DNA from: Mayfieldus sp038317345
GTDB taxonomy: Bacteria; Actinomycetota; Thermoleophilia; Solirubrobacterales; 70-9
Length of the DNA: 64,000 nucleotides
Reading direction: 5' to 3'
Assembly (NCBI GenBank): GCA_038317345.1
Contig: JBBQBH010000007.1
Location: 1 to 64,000, forward strand
Shown piece after piece: positions 1 to 8,914 of this stretch. The notes under the pieces were generated by a model. The model was not told the DNA's origin. It searched no databases and worked only from the letters and a program-made list of their open reading frames with translations. Positions within the stretch are counted from its first letter, which is position 1; each line of letters starts with the position of its first letter. The position numbers and the translations under genes were made by a program.

Positions 1-491
1 GGCGATCGTCAAAGGATTCGATAGATAGCGAAGCCAGGACTGCGGGGAGACCCGCAGACCGCCCCCGGGGGAGCCGATGATCCGGTCGCCCGGCACCAGC
101 GCCCGATGCTCTGGCAGCCAGAAGATCGTCTCGCCAGCGCGGCGCACCGGAAACGACTCCACCCGGCCGGCAGGTTCTTCCTCGCGCGCGAGGTCGATGC
201 CTCGTAGCGGCGCGCCAGCTCGCCGCGGTCGCGGCGGTGGAATCCGATCGTGGTCAGGATCGCTGCCGGCCTCCCGCGTCCGTCCAGTCGCTGGTCTAGT
301 TCCCGCAGGAAGCTCTCGCGGTTAGGCGGCAGCAACGGGTCGATGAGAACTGTTGCGTCGGGGGCCTCGTAGAGGACGCAGCCGACTTCCTCGGGCCAGT
401 CATCGGGACTTCCCGCCGCCGCGCCCGGCCGCCAATCCGGATGCCGCGCCGTCCAACGAAAGAGCCCGGGACAAATCTCTTGAAGCTTCAC
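1..491 (-). pseudogene. Metallo-beta-lactamase-like hydrolase, 5' part, frameshifted and cut by window edge
   Basis: The reading begins at ATG 491 with MKLQEICPGLFRW and continues through a segment typical of small MBL-like proteins (GCVLYEAPDATVLIDPLLP, a short strand followed by an aspartate). Near position 162 the frame breaks. Adding one G back to the run read as gccgggtgg restores a good continuation (AGVESFPVRRAGETIFWLPE, then LVPGDRIIGSPGGGLRVSPQ) that stays open to the first base of the window. The zinc-binding HxHxDH motif is not visible in this part; a GFHRRDRGE segment sits where it would be expected. The protein is therefore either a divergent MBL-fold relative or a non-hydrolytic one. 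The gene is a real pseudogene or carries a one-base sequencing error; the sequence alone cannot decide. Confidence 0.55.
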
Positions 492-595
492 CGCGCGATT
501 GTCCCAACGCCGCGAGACCCAGGTGGACCCCAGGATTCCTTCATCCCGGCTTCAAATCGTTGCTCGAAAATTTCCTTTGAGATGAGGATGAAATC

Positions 596-793
596 GTGAG
601 CAAAAGAGGGCCCAACGTCTGCCCCCAATGCGGTAAGCGAGTGAGCGCGTTCGCCGCCGGCTGCGCGATATGCGGCGCGGAGCTCGACCCGCGGCGAGCA
701 GACCGTTCGGGCGGCCTGCGTGCAAGGGCGGCCTCGGCGTGGCGAGCGAAGCCGCGCCTGCCTCGAATTCCGCTTCCCGAGCGGCGCCGCTAG
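596..793 (+). CDS. Small zinc-ribbon protein
   Basis: This 65-residue protein starts at GTG 596. The first third is a four-cysteine zinc ribbon: CPQCG at about residues 9-13 and CAICG at about 23-27. The rest is a basic, arginine-rich tail without recognisable domain (ending in LPERRR). Such small proteins may bind nucleic acid or protein partners, but no function can be given. Its 3' end overlaps the 3' end of the convergent histidine kinase by four bases. The divergent neighbour on the left is the frameshifted MBL gene. It is short and the C-terminal half could be read-through, so the call is moderate. Confidence 0.5.
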   Translation: MSKRGPNVCPQCGKRVSAFAAGCAICGAELDPRRADRSGGLRARAASAWRAKPRLPRIPLPERRR

Positions 794-2073
794 GCGTCGG
801 GCCGTCGGGGCAGCAGCAGTGTCAGGACCGGCGCCGGGCCGGCGCGGGTGACAAGCAGGCGCCCGCCCTCGGCAAGCGCCAGGGAGCGCGCCAGGTCGAG
901 CCCGATCCCGTGGCCTTCGCCGTCGCCCGAGCCCGAATGCCGCTCGAAGGCGGGCTCGGGATCGCCTGAGAAGCCCTGCCCTTCGTCTTCAACGTCCACT
1001 GCGATCGAGCCGGCAGCGGCACGAGCGGTGACCGTCACCGCCCCCGAGCCATGGCGGTAGGCGTTGTCGAGGAGAACGCCGATCACCTCCGAGACCACGC
1101 TGGGAGAGGCTTTCGCAACCAGGTCGTCCCCGTTCACCGCCACTCGTAGCGGCCTGCCCTCCGCGGCGAGGGGGCCGTGCCAGCGCTGCTCGATCTCGCC
1201 GAGCAGGGCCGGGAGATCGGACTCATCGGACCGGTCCGCGGAGTCGCGGGCGAAGGAGAGCAGGGTGTCGATCGTGGCTTGCAGCCGTTCGACCTCGGCG
1301 AGTGCCCGCGACACCTCCGCCGGTGGGTTGCCGCGCATCTCCAGCGCCTCCAATTCGAGCCGCAGAGCGGCCAGAGGCGTACGGAGCTGATGCGAAGCAT
1401 TGGAGCTGAAGGCGCGCTCCCGAGTGACGAGATCGCCGAGCCGCTCCGCGGTCACGTCCAGTGCCTCGGCGACCGAGTCGGCTTCCCCGACCCCGGTGCG
1501 GGGAGAGCGGACCGAGAAGTCGCCATGGCCCAGCCGCCGCGCCGCCGAGGCCAATCGCTCCAGTGGAGAGGCCAGGCGTCGGCTCAGCAGCAGCGCCGCG
1601 CCGATCGCCAGGATCACGATCCCGGCCGCGAGGCCGCCGAGGGCCAACCAGGCTCGGTGTGTCCTGCTCACCGCCGCGCCGTCGTCTCGGACCGCTCGCG
1701 CAGCGCCAGTCACTCGCTCCTTGATGAGGAGCGGCACCGCGACCGCAAACTGCCCCTCGGTGTGCTGATCCGCGATCCGGCCGCTGCGAATCGCCTGCCG
1801 CACCAATGAATCAGCAGCCCTCGGCCCTCTTCCCCCCACCCGCATGCCGGTACGGTCGTAGACCGCCAGAGTGTCGGAGGTCGGCGGGAACTCGATCGGG
1901 TCGCCACCGGCGCTGAGGTCGATCCCGCGGGTGGCGGCCACCGTGTCGCGCTGCAGGCGAAGCAGCTCGTCGTCGCGATAGTTGTTCTGAAGCACCAGCC
2001 CCAGGGGAACAGCCAAGAGGGCCACGGCAGCGGCCGCAACCCCTGCGATCGCGACGATCAGACGCGCCCTCAT
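790..2073 (-). CDS. Sensor histidine kinase (HAMP, HisKA, HATPase_c)
   Basis: The protein is a 427-residue membrane sensor kinase that would phosphorylate the adjacent response regulator. In order: transmembrane segment 1 near residues 3-27, a short extracytoplasmic sensor of about 110 residues, transmembrane segment 2 (GLAAGIVILAIGAALLL), a HAMP linker, and a dimerisation/phosphoacceptor domain with SNASHQLRTPL carrying the acceptor His. The ATP-binding domain has the N box DNAYRHGS, the G1 box DEGQGF and the G2 box GHGIGLDLA. I chose ATG 2073 because it overlaps the TGA of the upstream regulator gene (ATGA), so the two are translated together; the reading frame is open further upstream, but that part lies inside the regulator gene. 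No ligand can be inferred. Confidence 0.9.
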   Translation of the reverse strand: MRARLIVAIAGVAAAAVALLAVPLGLVLQNNYRDDELLRLQRDTVAATRGIDLSAGGDPIEFPPTSDTLAVYDRTGMRVGGRGPRAADSLVRQAIRSGRIADQHTEGQFAVAVPLLIKERVTGAARAVRDDGAAVSRTHRAWLALGGLAAGIVILAIGAALLLSRRLASPLERLASAARRLGHGDFSVRSPRTGVGEADSVAEALDVTAERLGDLVTRERAFSSNASHQLRTPLAALRLELEALEMRGNPPAEVSRALAEVERLQATIDTLLSFARDSADRSDESDLPALLGEIEQRWHGPLAAEGRPLRVAVNGDDLVAKASPSVVSEVIGVLLDNAYRHGSGAVTVTARAAAGSIAVDVEDEGQGFSGDPEPAFERHSGSGDGEGHGIGLDLARSLALAEGGRLLVTRAGPAPVLTLLLPRRPDA

Positions 2074-2744
2074 GGCACTTCGAGGCGGTAGCCGATCCCG
2101 CGCAGCGTCGTGATCGCCTCGGGGCCGAGCTTCTGACGCAGCGAGAGCACGTGAGTGTCCAGGGTCTTGGTCGACCCCAGCCACTCCGTGTCCCAGACCT
2201 CGCGCATGATCCGATCTCGAGTCACAGCGCGTCCTGCCTCTCGGGCCAAAAGATCGAGAAGGTCGAACTCCTTCGGACGAAGCGCGAGCTCCTCTTCGCC
2301 GCGCCATACCCGGCGCGCCGCCGTGTCGACGGTCAGCTCGCCGACCTGCAGCGGCTCCGCGACGTCGCCGTCCGCTCGCTCCGAGGCTCGGCGGAGGTGT
2401 GCGCGCACCCGCGCGAGCAGCTCCGAGAGCCGGAACGGCTTGACCAGGTAGTCGTCGGCACCGGCGTCGAGCCCGGCGACTACATCGAGCTCTTCGTCGC
2501 GCGCGGAGAGGATCAAGATCGCCAGCTCCGGCCGGGCGCTGCGTAGTTTGCGGCAGACGTCGATGCCGTCGATGTCCGGCAGGCCGAGGTCGAGCACGAC
2601 CAGCTCGATGTCGGGCTTGGCCGCCGCCACCGCTCCGCCGCCGCGGTCGAGGCGGCGCACGAAATACCCCTGGCTCTCGAGCACGCGGGCCAGCCCGGCG
2701 GAGATCGCCTCGTCGTCGTCCACAACCAATATGCCGGTGTTCAT
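2070..2744 (-). CDS. OmpR/PhoB-family response regulator
   Basis: This 224-residue transcription factor has an N-terminal receiver domain and a C-terminal winged-helix DNA-binding domain. The acidic pocket is D9-D10, the phosphoacceptor is D52 (VVLDLGLPDIDG), with S80 and K102 (VKPF) completing the active site. The C-terminal half contains the OmpR-type LRPKEFDLLDLLAREAGRAVTRDRI and a recognition region ending GIGYRLEVP. It is the first gene of a two-gene unit with the histidine kinase, linked by ATGA. It diverges from the lipoprotein and ABC exporter operon starting at 2886, with a 141-base gap, so that operon is a plausible target, although nothing in the sequence proves it. Confidence 0.93.
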   Translation of the reverse strand: MNTGILVVDDDEAISAGLARVLESQGYFVRRLDRGGGAVAAAKPDIELVVLDLGLPDIDGIDVCRKLRSARPELAILILSARDEELDVVAGLDAGADDYLVKPFRLSELLARVRAHLRRASERADGDVAEPLQVGELTVDTAARRVWRGEEELALRPKEFDLLDLLAREAGRAVTRDRIMREVWDTEWLGSTKTLDTHVLSLRQKLGPEAITTLRGIGYRLEVP

Positions 2745-2885
2745 TTGGATGACCGTAGCGCGCCCCGGATTCGCCGACTGAAGCGCGCGCTCCAGGTTTG
2801 ACCCCGCGTTGACCTTCGCGTGGGCGGGCGCTGACCAGGCTCCTCTAGCGTCGCGGCCAATGACCAGCGACCACCTGGAGGGACC

Positions 2886-3545
2886 ATGAAATTGCGTTCG
2901 ACGCTCGCCGCGGGCGCGGCAATCCTCGCTCTCGCCGCCGGAGCCCTGGGCTGCGGCGGATCTTCCGGGACCAGCACTTCTAGTGGCGCCTCTTCGGGGG
3001 GCGGCTCTTCGTCCAGCACCACCGCCAACACGAACACAACCGCTAACGCCGTCAATCCCAACGCCCCCGACGTCACCCCCCCGGGCGACATCCCGGACAC
3101 CCAGGTCTACGTTCCCTATTCGCCCCCTAGGGGCGGCTACTCGGTAAAGGTCCCCGAAGGATGGTCTCGCTCCAGCTCCGGCGGAGCGGTCGTCTTCACC
3201 GACAACCTGAACTCGATCCGGCTCGAGTCGGTGCCGACCGGCAAGGCACCGACGGTGGCGTCAGCCAAGCAGAGCCTGGTGCCGCAGCTCTCGCACAGCG
3301 TCGATGGCTTCTCCACCCCCAAGGTCAGCACGGTCAGCCGCACCGCCGGCCCGGCCGTACTGATCACTTACTTCGCCTGGGGCAAGCCCAACCCGGTCAC
3401 GGGCAAGAAGCCGCCGGAGGCGGTCGAGCGTTACATCTTCTTCCACAAGGGCAAGGAGGTCATCCTCACCCTTGGCGGAGAGAAGAACGCCGACAACGTG
3501 GACCCGTGGCGGACCGTCACCAACTCGCTGCGCTGGACGCAATGA
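2886..3545 (+). CDS. Secreted lipoprotein preceding ABC exporter
   Basis: The 219-residue product starts with a lipoprotein signal peptide: MKLRSTLAAGAAILALAAG followed by the lipobox ALGC, with Cys23 as the likely lipidated residue. A long Ser/Gly/Thr linker to about residue 60 follows, then a globular domain (GGYSVKVPEGWSRSS ... SLRWTQ) that resembles the PsbP/LpqN-like fold of surface lipoproteins; this fold is my inference from the opening motif. GGAGGG stands nine bases before ATG 2886. The TGA stop overlaps the ATG of the first ATPase gene, so it is the first gene of the exporter operon and may be an extracytoplasmic partner of the transporter. Confidence 0.8.
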   Translation: MKLRSTLAAGAAILALAAGALGCGGSSGTSTSSGASSGGGSSSSTTANTNTTANAVNPNAPDVTPPGDIPDTQVYVPYSPPRGGYSVKVPEGWSRSSSGGAVVFTDNLNSIRLESVPTGKAPTVASAKQSLVPQLSHSVDGFSTPKVSTVSRTAGPAVLITYFAWGKPNPVTGKKPPEAVERYIFFHKGKEVILTLGGEKNADNVDPWRTVTNSLRWTQ

Positions 3546-4207
3546 CCGCGGTGCTGGAGGCGCGCAGCCTCTACCGCTTCTTTCACGCCGGCGACGACGA
3601 GACGCTGGCGCTGCAGGGGGTGTCGCTGGAGATCGAGGCCGGCGAGGTGATCGCGGTCACCGGCCCATCGGGCTCGGGGAAGTCCACACTCCTCGCCTGC
3701 CTCGCCGGGCTCGACGAGCCCGACGGCGGCCAGGTGAGGGTCGGCGGCGAACGCCTCACCCGGCGGCCCGAGGAGGATCGGGCGCGGCTGCGGGCAGAGC
3801 GCATCGGGGTCCTCTACCAGCAGGCAAACCTTGTCGGGCATCTCTCGGTGCAGGACAACGTCGCGCTGGCGCAGCGCCTCAGCACGGATATCGCCGGCCA
3901 GGCGAACCGCGATGACCTGCTGGGGCGCTGCGGCATCGCGCACCGGGCCGGCGCACGGCCCGCTCAGCTCTCCGGTGGCGAGCTGGCCCGTGCCGGACTC
4001 GCGGTGGCGCTTGCCAACGACCCGGCTGTACTGCTCGCCGACGAGCCGACCGGAGAGCTGGACTCGCTGACCGCCGCGAAGCTCACCGACCTGCTCCGCG
4101 AGCAGGCGGCGGGCGGGACCGCAATCCTGATCGCGACCCACAGCACCGAGCTGGCCTCGGCTGCAGCCAGGGTGGTGCCGCTACGCGACGGAAGGGTCGA
4201 GGCGTGA
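3542..4207 (+). CDS. ABC transporter ATP-binding protein (MacB/LolD type)
   Basis: A 221-residue ATPase that would power the FtsX-like permease encoded two genes downstream. Walker A is GPSGSGKST, the Q-loop lies in YQQANLVGHLSV, the signature is LSGGELARAG, and Walker B with its catalytic Glu is VLLADEPTGELD, followed by the switch His in ATHS. The signature SGGEL is a normal variant of SGGQ. Start ATG 3542 overlaps the TGA of the lipoprotein gene, and its own TGA overlaps the GTG of the next gene. Two separate ATPase genes in one operon suggest a heterodimeric nucleotide-binding unit. Confidence 0.93.
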   Translation: MTAVLEARSLYRFFHAGDDETLALQGVSLEIEAGEVIAVTGPSGSGKSTLLACLAGLDEPDGGQVRVGGERLTRRPEEDRARLRAERIGVLYQQANLVGHLSVQDNVALAQRLSTDIAGQANRDDLLGRCGIAHRAGARPAQLSGGELARAGLAVALANDPAVLLADEPTGELDSLTAAKLTDLLREQAAGGTAILIATHSTELASAAARVVPLRDGRVEA

Positions 4208-4893
4208 GCTCCGCTGAGCCTCTCGTTCGCTGTAAGGGCGCGGCCCGCACCTACGGCAGCGGCCCATCGGCCACAGTCGCGCTTCAACCGACCGACTGCG
4301 AGATCTGGGACGGGGCGCGTGTCGCCCTGGTCGGCGAGTCGGGGTCGGGCAAGTCGACGCTGATCCATCTGATCGCAGGGCTGGACGACCCCACCGTCGG
4401 CGAGGTCAGCTGGCCGGCAGTCGGCGATCGCGCCGCGTTGCGTCCAGGACCCGTTGCGATCGTCTTTCAAGGACCAAGCCTTCTGCCGCCTCTCAACGTG
4501 CTCGAGAACGTCGGCCTGCCGCTGGCTCTTGCCGGCCGCCCGCAAAGCGAGGTCCAGCAGCGGGCCGGGGCGGCCCTGTCCAGGCTCGGCCTCGGCGATC
4601 TGGCCGAGAAGCTGCCCGAGGAGATATCCGGCGGCCAGGCGCAACGCGTCGCCGTGGCGCGCGCGGTGGTCGGCGAGCCACGACTGATCCTGGCCGACGA
4701 GCCGACCGGCCAGCTGGACCACGAGATCGGCGCCGTCGTCATCGACGAGCTCCTCGCCGCCGCCAAACGGTGCGGGGCCGCGCTTGTGGTCGCCACCCAC
4801 GACACCGAGATGGCGGATCGCCTCGGTGAGACCTGGCGGCTTCGCAGCGGCCGGCTGGAGCAGGGCGCGGGGGTACAAGCATGGTCGCTCTGA
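4204..4893 (+). CDS. ABC transporter ATP-binding protein, second subunit
   Basis: This 229-residue ATPase is a paralogue of its upstream neighbour, not a copy: Walker A GESGSGKST, Q-loop in VFQGPSLLPPLNV, signature SGGQAQRVAVARA, Walker B LILADEPTGQLD and switch His in ATHD. The start is GTG 4204 (GTGA overlap with the previous gene). Its 3' end overlaps the permease gene by 13 bases, so the operon is tightly coupled. A pair of MacB/LolD-type ATPases with one long permease is a common arrangement in actinobacteria; substrates of these systems are usually unknown lipids, peptides or lipoproteins. Confidence 0.93.
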   Translation: MSSAEPLVRCKGAARTYGSGPSATVALQPTDCEIWDGARVALVGESGSGKSTLIHLIAGLDDPTVGEVSWPAVGDRAALRPGPVAIVFQGPSLLPPLNVLENVGLPLALAGRPQSEVQQRAGAALSRLGLGDLAEKLPEEISGGQAQRVAVARAVVGEPRLILADEPTGQLDHEIGAVVIDELLAAAKRCGAALVVATHDTEMADRLGETWRLRSGRLEQGAGVQAWSL

Positions 4894-7541
4894 CCTGGAT
4901 CCGCGGCCTTCTCGCCCACCGGCGAAGCCGGTTGCTGGCGACTGCGGCGGGCGTCGCCGTCGGCGTTGCGCTGATCGCCTCGATCGGGACATTCCTCTCA
5001 GCGACGACTTCGAAGATGACCCAGCGGGCAATTGCCCGCGTGCCTGTCGACTGGCAGGTGGAAGGGCAGGGCACGGTTATCCCGGCCCATCTTCTCAACC
5101 AGGTGAAGAGGTACCCGGGCATCAGAGAGGCCCTGCCGGTCGGCTTCGCGGACACGACCGGGCTCAGCGCCACGACCGGCAGCACGGTGCAGAGCACGGG
5201 GCCGGGCAAGGTGCTCGGTGTGCCGTCCGGCTACCGAGCCGCGTTTCCGGGGATGCTCCGTAGCCTTTCGGGTCGCACCAGCGGCGTGCTGCTGGCCCAG
5301 CAGACGGCAGCGAACCTGCATGCGAAGCCCGGCACCCGGGTGAAGATCGGTCGCCCGGGACTGCCGCCGGCCTCGGTGCGGGTTGCTGGCGTCGTCGACC
5401 TTCCCGCCGCCGACTCGCTGTTCCAGCGGGTCGGCGCCCCGGTCGGCGCCCAGCCCCAGGCTCCCCCAGACAACGTGATCCTGCTTCCCAGCCGGGTCTT
5501 CTCCCGGGTCGAGGGCCCACTGGCCAGGGCCGGGTCCGTGCGAACCCAGATCCACGTGAAACTCTCCCACTCGCTGCCCGGAAGCCCGAGCGCCGCCTTC
5601 TCGCAGGTGAGCGGTGAGGCCCGCAACCTGGAGACGCGCCTGGCAGGGTCCGGGCTGGTCGGCGACAACCTCGGCTCGGCCCTCGACCAGGCCCGCTCGG
5701 ACGCGCTCTACGCACAGATCCTCTTCCTATTCCTCGGCCTGCCGGGCGCCGTGATCGCCGGTTTGGTGACGGCCTCGATCGCCTCGGCGGGCGCCGACCG
5801 CCGCCGCCGCGACGCGGCGCTGCTTCGCACCCGCGGCGCCTCGACGCGGACCCTGGTCAGGGTGGCGCTGGGTGAGACGGCACTGGCGGCCCTGCTCGGG
5901 ATCGCCCCCGGCCTCGGTATCGCGCTGCTGATCGGGCAGGCTGCCTTCGGCACCGCCAGCTTCGGCGCCGGGGCGGCGGCTGCCGTGTTTTGGGCCGGCG
6001 GCGCGGCCCTCGCCGGCTTTGCCATCGCCGCCGCCGCGATCGCCCTGCCCGCCTGGCGAGACGCCCGTGCGCTGACAGTCGCCGGTCAGCGACGCGAGGT
6101 CGGCCGCACGACCGGCGGCCCCTGGTGGGCGCGCTACGGCCTCGACTTCGTCGCCCTGGCGATCGCCGGATTCGTCTACTGGCAGGCCTCGCGCAACGGC
6201 TACCAGCTGGTGCTCGCTCCGGAGGGCGTGCCGCAGGTCTCGGTCAACTGGTACGCGTTGCTGGCTCCCGTATTTGCCTGGATCGGCGCCGGGCTGCTCG
6301 CCTATCGCCTCGCCGATCTCGCCCTCGTCCGCGGGCGCGGACCGCTTGGGCGGCTTGTGCGGCCGCTGGCGGGCGAGCTATCACCCACGGTCGCCGCGAC
6401 GATGGGTCGTCAGCGCCGGTTGCTGGCCCGGACCGTCACGCTGGTCGCCCTGACGGCGGCCTTCGCCGCTTCCACCGCGGTCTTCAACTCGACCTATCGC
6501 GCGCAGGCGGAGGTTGACGCGAGGCTCTCCAACGGCGCCGACGTCACCGCGACCGAGTCCCCTGGTGCAAACGTCGGCCCCGGGGCGTCGGCGCGGCTAG
6601 TCGGGGTGCCGGGAGTAAAGAGCGTCGAGCCGCTTCAGCATCGATTCGCCTACATCGGCGCCGACCTCCAGGACCTCTACGGCGTTCGGCCGCAAACGAT
6701 CGGTTCAGCCGGTCAGCTTCAGAACTCCTGGTTCCTCGGCGGCAGCGCATCGCAGTTGATGGACACGCTGGCGCGCAAGCCCAGCAGCGTCCTGGTCAGC
6801 GCCGAGACGGTGAAGGACTTCCAGCTGCATCCCGGCGACCTTCTGCGCTTGCGGTTGCAGAACAGCCGCAGCAAGCAGTTCATGACCGTGCCATTCCATT
6901 ACGTCGGGGTGGCGAAGGAATTCCCAACCGCCCCCAAGGACTCCTTCTTCGTCGCCAATGCCGGTTACGTCGCCAAGCAGACCGGCAGCGATGCGGTCGG
7001 AAGCTTCTTGATCCAGACCGATGGCACCAGCCCGGCTACCGTCGCCCAGCGGGTTCGCGGCGTGGTCGGAACGGGCGCCCAGGTAACCGACATCGTCAAC
7101 CAGCGAAAGATCGTCGGCTCCAACCTGACCGCGGTCGAGCTCTCCGGGTTGACCAAGGTCGAGCTTGGGTTCGCGCTGGCCCTTGCGGCCGCGGCGAGCG
7201 GCCTCGCCCTGGGGCTGAGCTTCGCCGAGCGCCGTCGCACATTTGCGATCGCCAGGGCGCTCGGCGCCAAGGCTCGCCAGCTCGGCGGCTTCGTGTGGAG
7301 CGAGTCGGCATTCGTCACCGGCGTCGGGCTGGTCCTCGGGGCCGCGATGGCGGTCGGGATCTCGGAGATGCTGGTCAAGGTACTCACGGGGGTATTCGAC
7401 CCCCCACCCGACGTCCTCTCCGTGCCCTGGGGCTATCTCGCCGGCCTGCTGGCGCTTGTGCTGGCCGCGGTCGCGGCGGCCGGTGCGGCCACCCTGCACG
7501 CGTTGCGGCGGCCGGCGATCGAGGAACTGCGTGATCTCTAG
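4881..7541 (+). CDS. ABC transporter permease, FtsX-like, duplicated core
   Basis: The 886-residue membrane protein has an N-terminal transmembrane helix (about residues 17-37), a large extracytoplasmic domain, and two FtsX-type membrane blocks. The first is near residues 275-400 (FLFLGLPGAVIAGLVTASIASAGADRR then AALLRTRGAS). The second, near 760-880, has the same type of coupling motif (FAIARALGAKARQLGGF). Both motifs sit where the permease contacts the ATPases, which matches the two distinct ATPase genes upstream. ATG 4881 lies inside the end of the second ATPase gene. The system likely moves or extracts a hydrophobic or envelope substrate; the direction is inferred from the MacB-like architecture. 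Confidence 0.88.
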   Translation: MVALTWIRGLLAHRRSRLLATAAGVAVGVALIASIGTFLSATTSKMTQRAIARVPVDWQVEGQGTVIPAHLLNQVKRYPGIREALPVGFADTTGLSATTGSTVQSTGPGKVLGVPSGYRAAFPGMLRSLSGRTSGVLLAQQTAANLHAKPGTRVKIGRPGLPPASVRVAGVVDLPAADSLFQRVGAPVGAQPQAPPDNVILLPSRVFSRVEGPLARAGSVRTQIHVKLSHSLPGSPSAAFSQVSGEARNLETRLAGSGLVGDNLGSALDQARSDALYAQILFLFLGLPGAVIAGLVTASIASAGADRRRRDAALLRTRGASTRTLVRVALGETALAALLGIAPGLGIALLIGQAAFGTASFGAGAAAAVFWAGGAALAGFAIAAAAIALPAWRDARALTVAGQRREVGRTTGGPWWARYGLDFVALAIAGFVYWQASRNGYQLVLAPEGVPQVSVNWYALLAPVFAWIGAGLLAYRLADLALVRGRGPLGRLVRPLAGELSPTVAATMGRQRRLLARTVTLVALTAAFAASTAVFNSTYRAQAEVDARLSNGADVTATESPGANVGPGASARLVGVPGVKSVEPLQHRFAYIGADLQDLYGVRPQTIGSAGQLQNSWFLGGSASQLMDTLARKPSSVLVSAETVKDFQLHPGDLLRLRLQNSRSKQFMTVPFHYVGVAKEFPTAPKDSFFVANAGYVAKQTGSDAVGSFLIQTDGTSPATVAQRVRGVVGTGAQVTDIVNQRKIVGSNLTAVELSGLTKVELGFALALAAAASGLALGLSFAERRRTFAIARALGAKARQLGGFVWSESAFVTGVGLVLGAAMAVGISEMLVKVLTGVFDPPPDVLSVPWGYLAGLLALVLAAVAAAGAATLHALRRPAIEELRDL

Positions 7542-7653
7542 GCCCGATGAAACGGACCCGCTTCAGGCGCGGTTCACAGCTATCTCACGCTGGCCGCGTA
7601 GCTTCGGCCGCTCTTCCCAGCAACCCGTCAAGAAAGGCGACACGCCGGTTCCA

Positions 7654-8874
7654 ATGAGCAAAGCGGCGCCTATGAGCAAGGCGATGGCGGTGACGATCGT
7701 GCTCGGGGCGATCGTCGGCGTAGGCCTGATCGCGTCCGGGTGCGGCTCGGGATCGAATAGCTCGGATGCTTCTAGCGCTCAGAGCACGACCGCGAAATCT
7801 GCCTCGGGAAACAACCCACATGGGAATCCCTCCGCGGTCGGACAGGCGGTGAAGTACAGGGTCCCGCCGCTGATTAACCCGCGCGACGTTTACGCCGCTG
7901 ACCGACCGGGAATGCTGGCGCCGGCGGTTCGGCATTTTCCGCCCCGCGTCTATGTGCCGAACAGCGACAGCAACACGGTCGACGTGATCGACCAGCGCAC
8001 CTTCAAGGTGATCGACCAGTTCCCGGTCGGCGCACTGCCCCAGCACGTCACTCCCTCCTACGACCTGAAGTCGCTGTGGGTCAACAACGACCAGGGCAAC
8101 AGCCTCACCCCGATCGATCCGGCGACCGGCAAGCCCGGAAAGCCGGTTCCCGTCACCGATCCCTACAACCTCTACTTCACGCCGAACGGGCAGTACGCGA
8201 TCGTCGTCGCCGAGCGCCTGCAGCGGCTCGACTTCCGAGGCGCCCACTCGATGGCGTTGCACCACTCGCTGCCGGTGCCATGCGATGGGGTCGATCACGT
8301 CGATTTCACTGCGGACGGCCGCTACCTGGTCGCGAGCTGTGAATTTGGCGGCAACCTGATCAAGGTCGATGTGGCGCGCGAAAAGGTCGTCGGGTCGCTG
8401 CCACTGAAGTCCGGGTCGATGCCGCAGGACGTGAAGCTCTCCCCCGACGGCAAGGTCTTCTACGTCGCCGACATGATGTCGGGCGGCGTCTGGCTGATCG
8501 ACGCGAATCACTTCAGGAAGATCGGCTTCATCCCGACCGGCGCCGGCGCGCATGGCCTTTACGCGAGCCGGGACTCGCGGGATCTGTACGTCTCCAACCG
8601 CAATGAGGGCTCGGTCTCGGTGATCTCGTTTGCGAAGCGAAAGGTGGTCAAGAAGTGGACCCTGCCGGGCGGGGGCAGCCCGGACATGGGGGGCGTTTCG
8701 GCGGACGGGAAGGTGCTCTGGCTTTCCGGCCGCTACAACGCCGAGGTCTATGCAATCGACACTCGGACGGGAAAGCTCCTCGCCCGCATTCCCGTAGGCA
8801 GCGGCCCACACGGACTCTGCGTCTATCCGCAGCCGGGCCGCTACTCGCTCGGGCATACAGGGGTCTTCCGTTGA
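7654..8874 (+). CDS. YncE-like beta-propeller lipoprotein
   Basis: This is a 406-residue exported protein. The start at ATG 7654 precedes a signal peptide with the lipobox LIASGC (a second ATG at 7672 is possible), followed by a Ser/Gly-rich linker. The body consists of repeated beta-propeller blades of the YVTN/YncE type: RVYVPNSDSNTVDVIDQRT, YVADMMSGGVWLIDANH, DLYVSNRNEGSVSVISFAK and LWLSGRYNAEVYAIDTRTG. Such propellers act as extracellular binding scaffolds; no catalytic residues are evident. It is 112 bases downstream of the exporter permease and on the same strand. AAAGG lies about 17 bases upstream of the chosen start, which is a long spacing. Confidence 0.85.
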   Translation: MSKAAPMSKAMAVTIVLGAIVGVGLIASGCGSGSNSSDASSAQSTTAKSASGNNPHGNPSAVGQAVKYRVPPLINPRDVYAADRPGMLAPAVRHFPPRVYVPNSDSNTVDVIDQRTFKVIDQFPVGALPQHVTPSYDLKSLWVNNDQGNSLTPIDPATGKPGKPVPVTDPYNLYFTPNGQYAIVVAERLQRLDFRGAHSMALHHSLPVPCDGVDHVDFTADGRYLVASCEFGGNLIKVDVAREKVVGSLPLKSGSMPQDVKLSPDGKVFYVADMMSGGVWLIDANHFRKIGFIPTGAGAHGLYASRDSRDLYVSNRNEGSVSVISFAKRKVVKKWTLPGGGSPDMGGVSADGKVLWLSGRYNAEVYAIDTRTGKLLARIPVGSGPHGLCVYPQPGRYSLGHTGVFR

Positions 8875-8914
8875 TTCCGGCCTCACGAGGATCTCATCCG
8901 GTTCGCTCAGGCTG

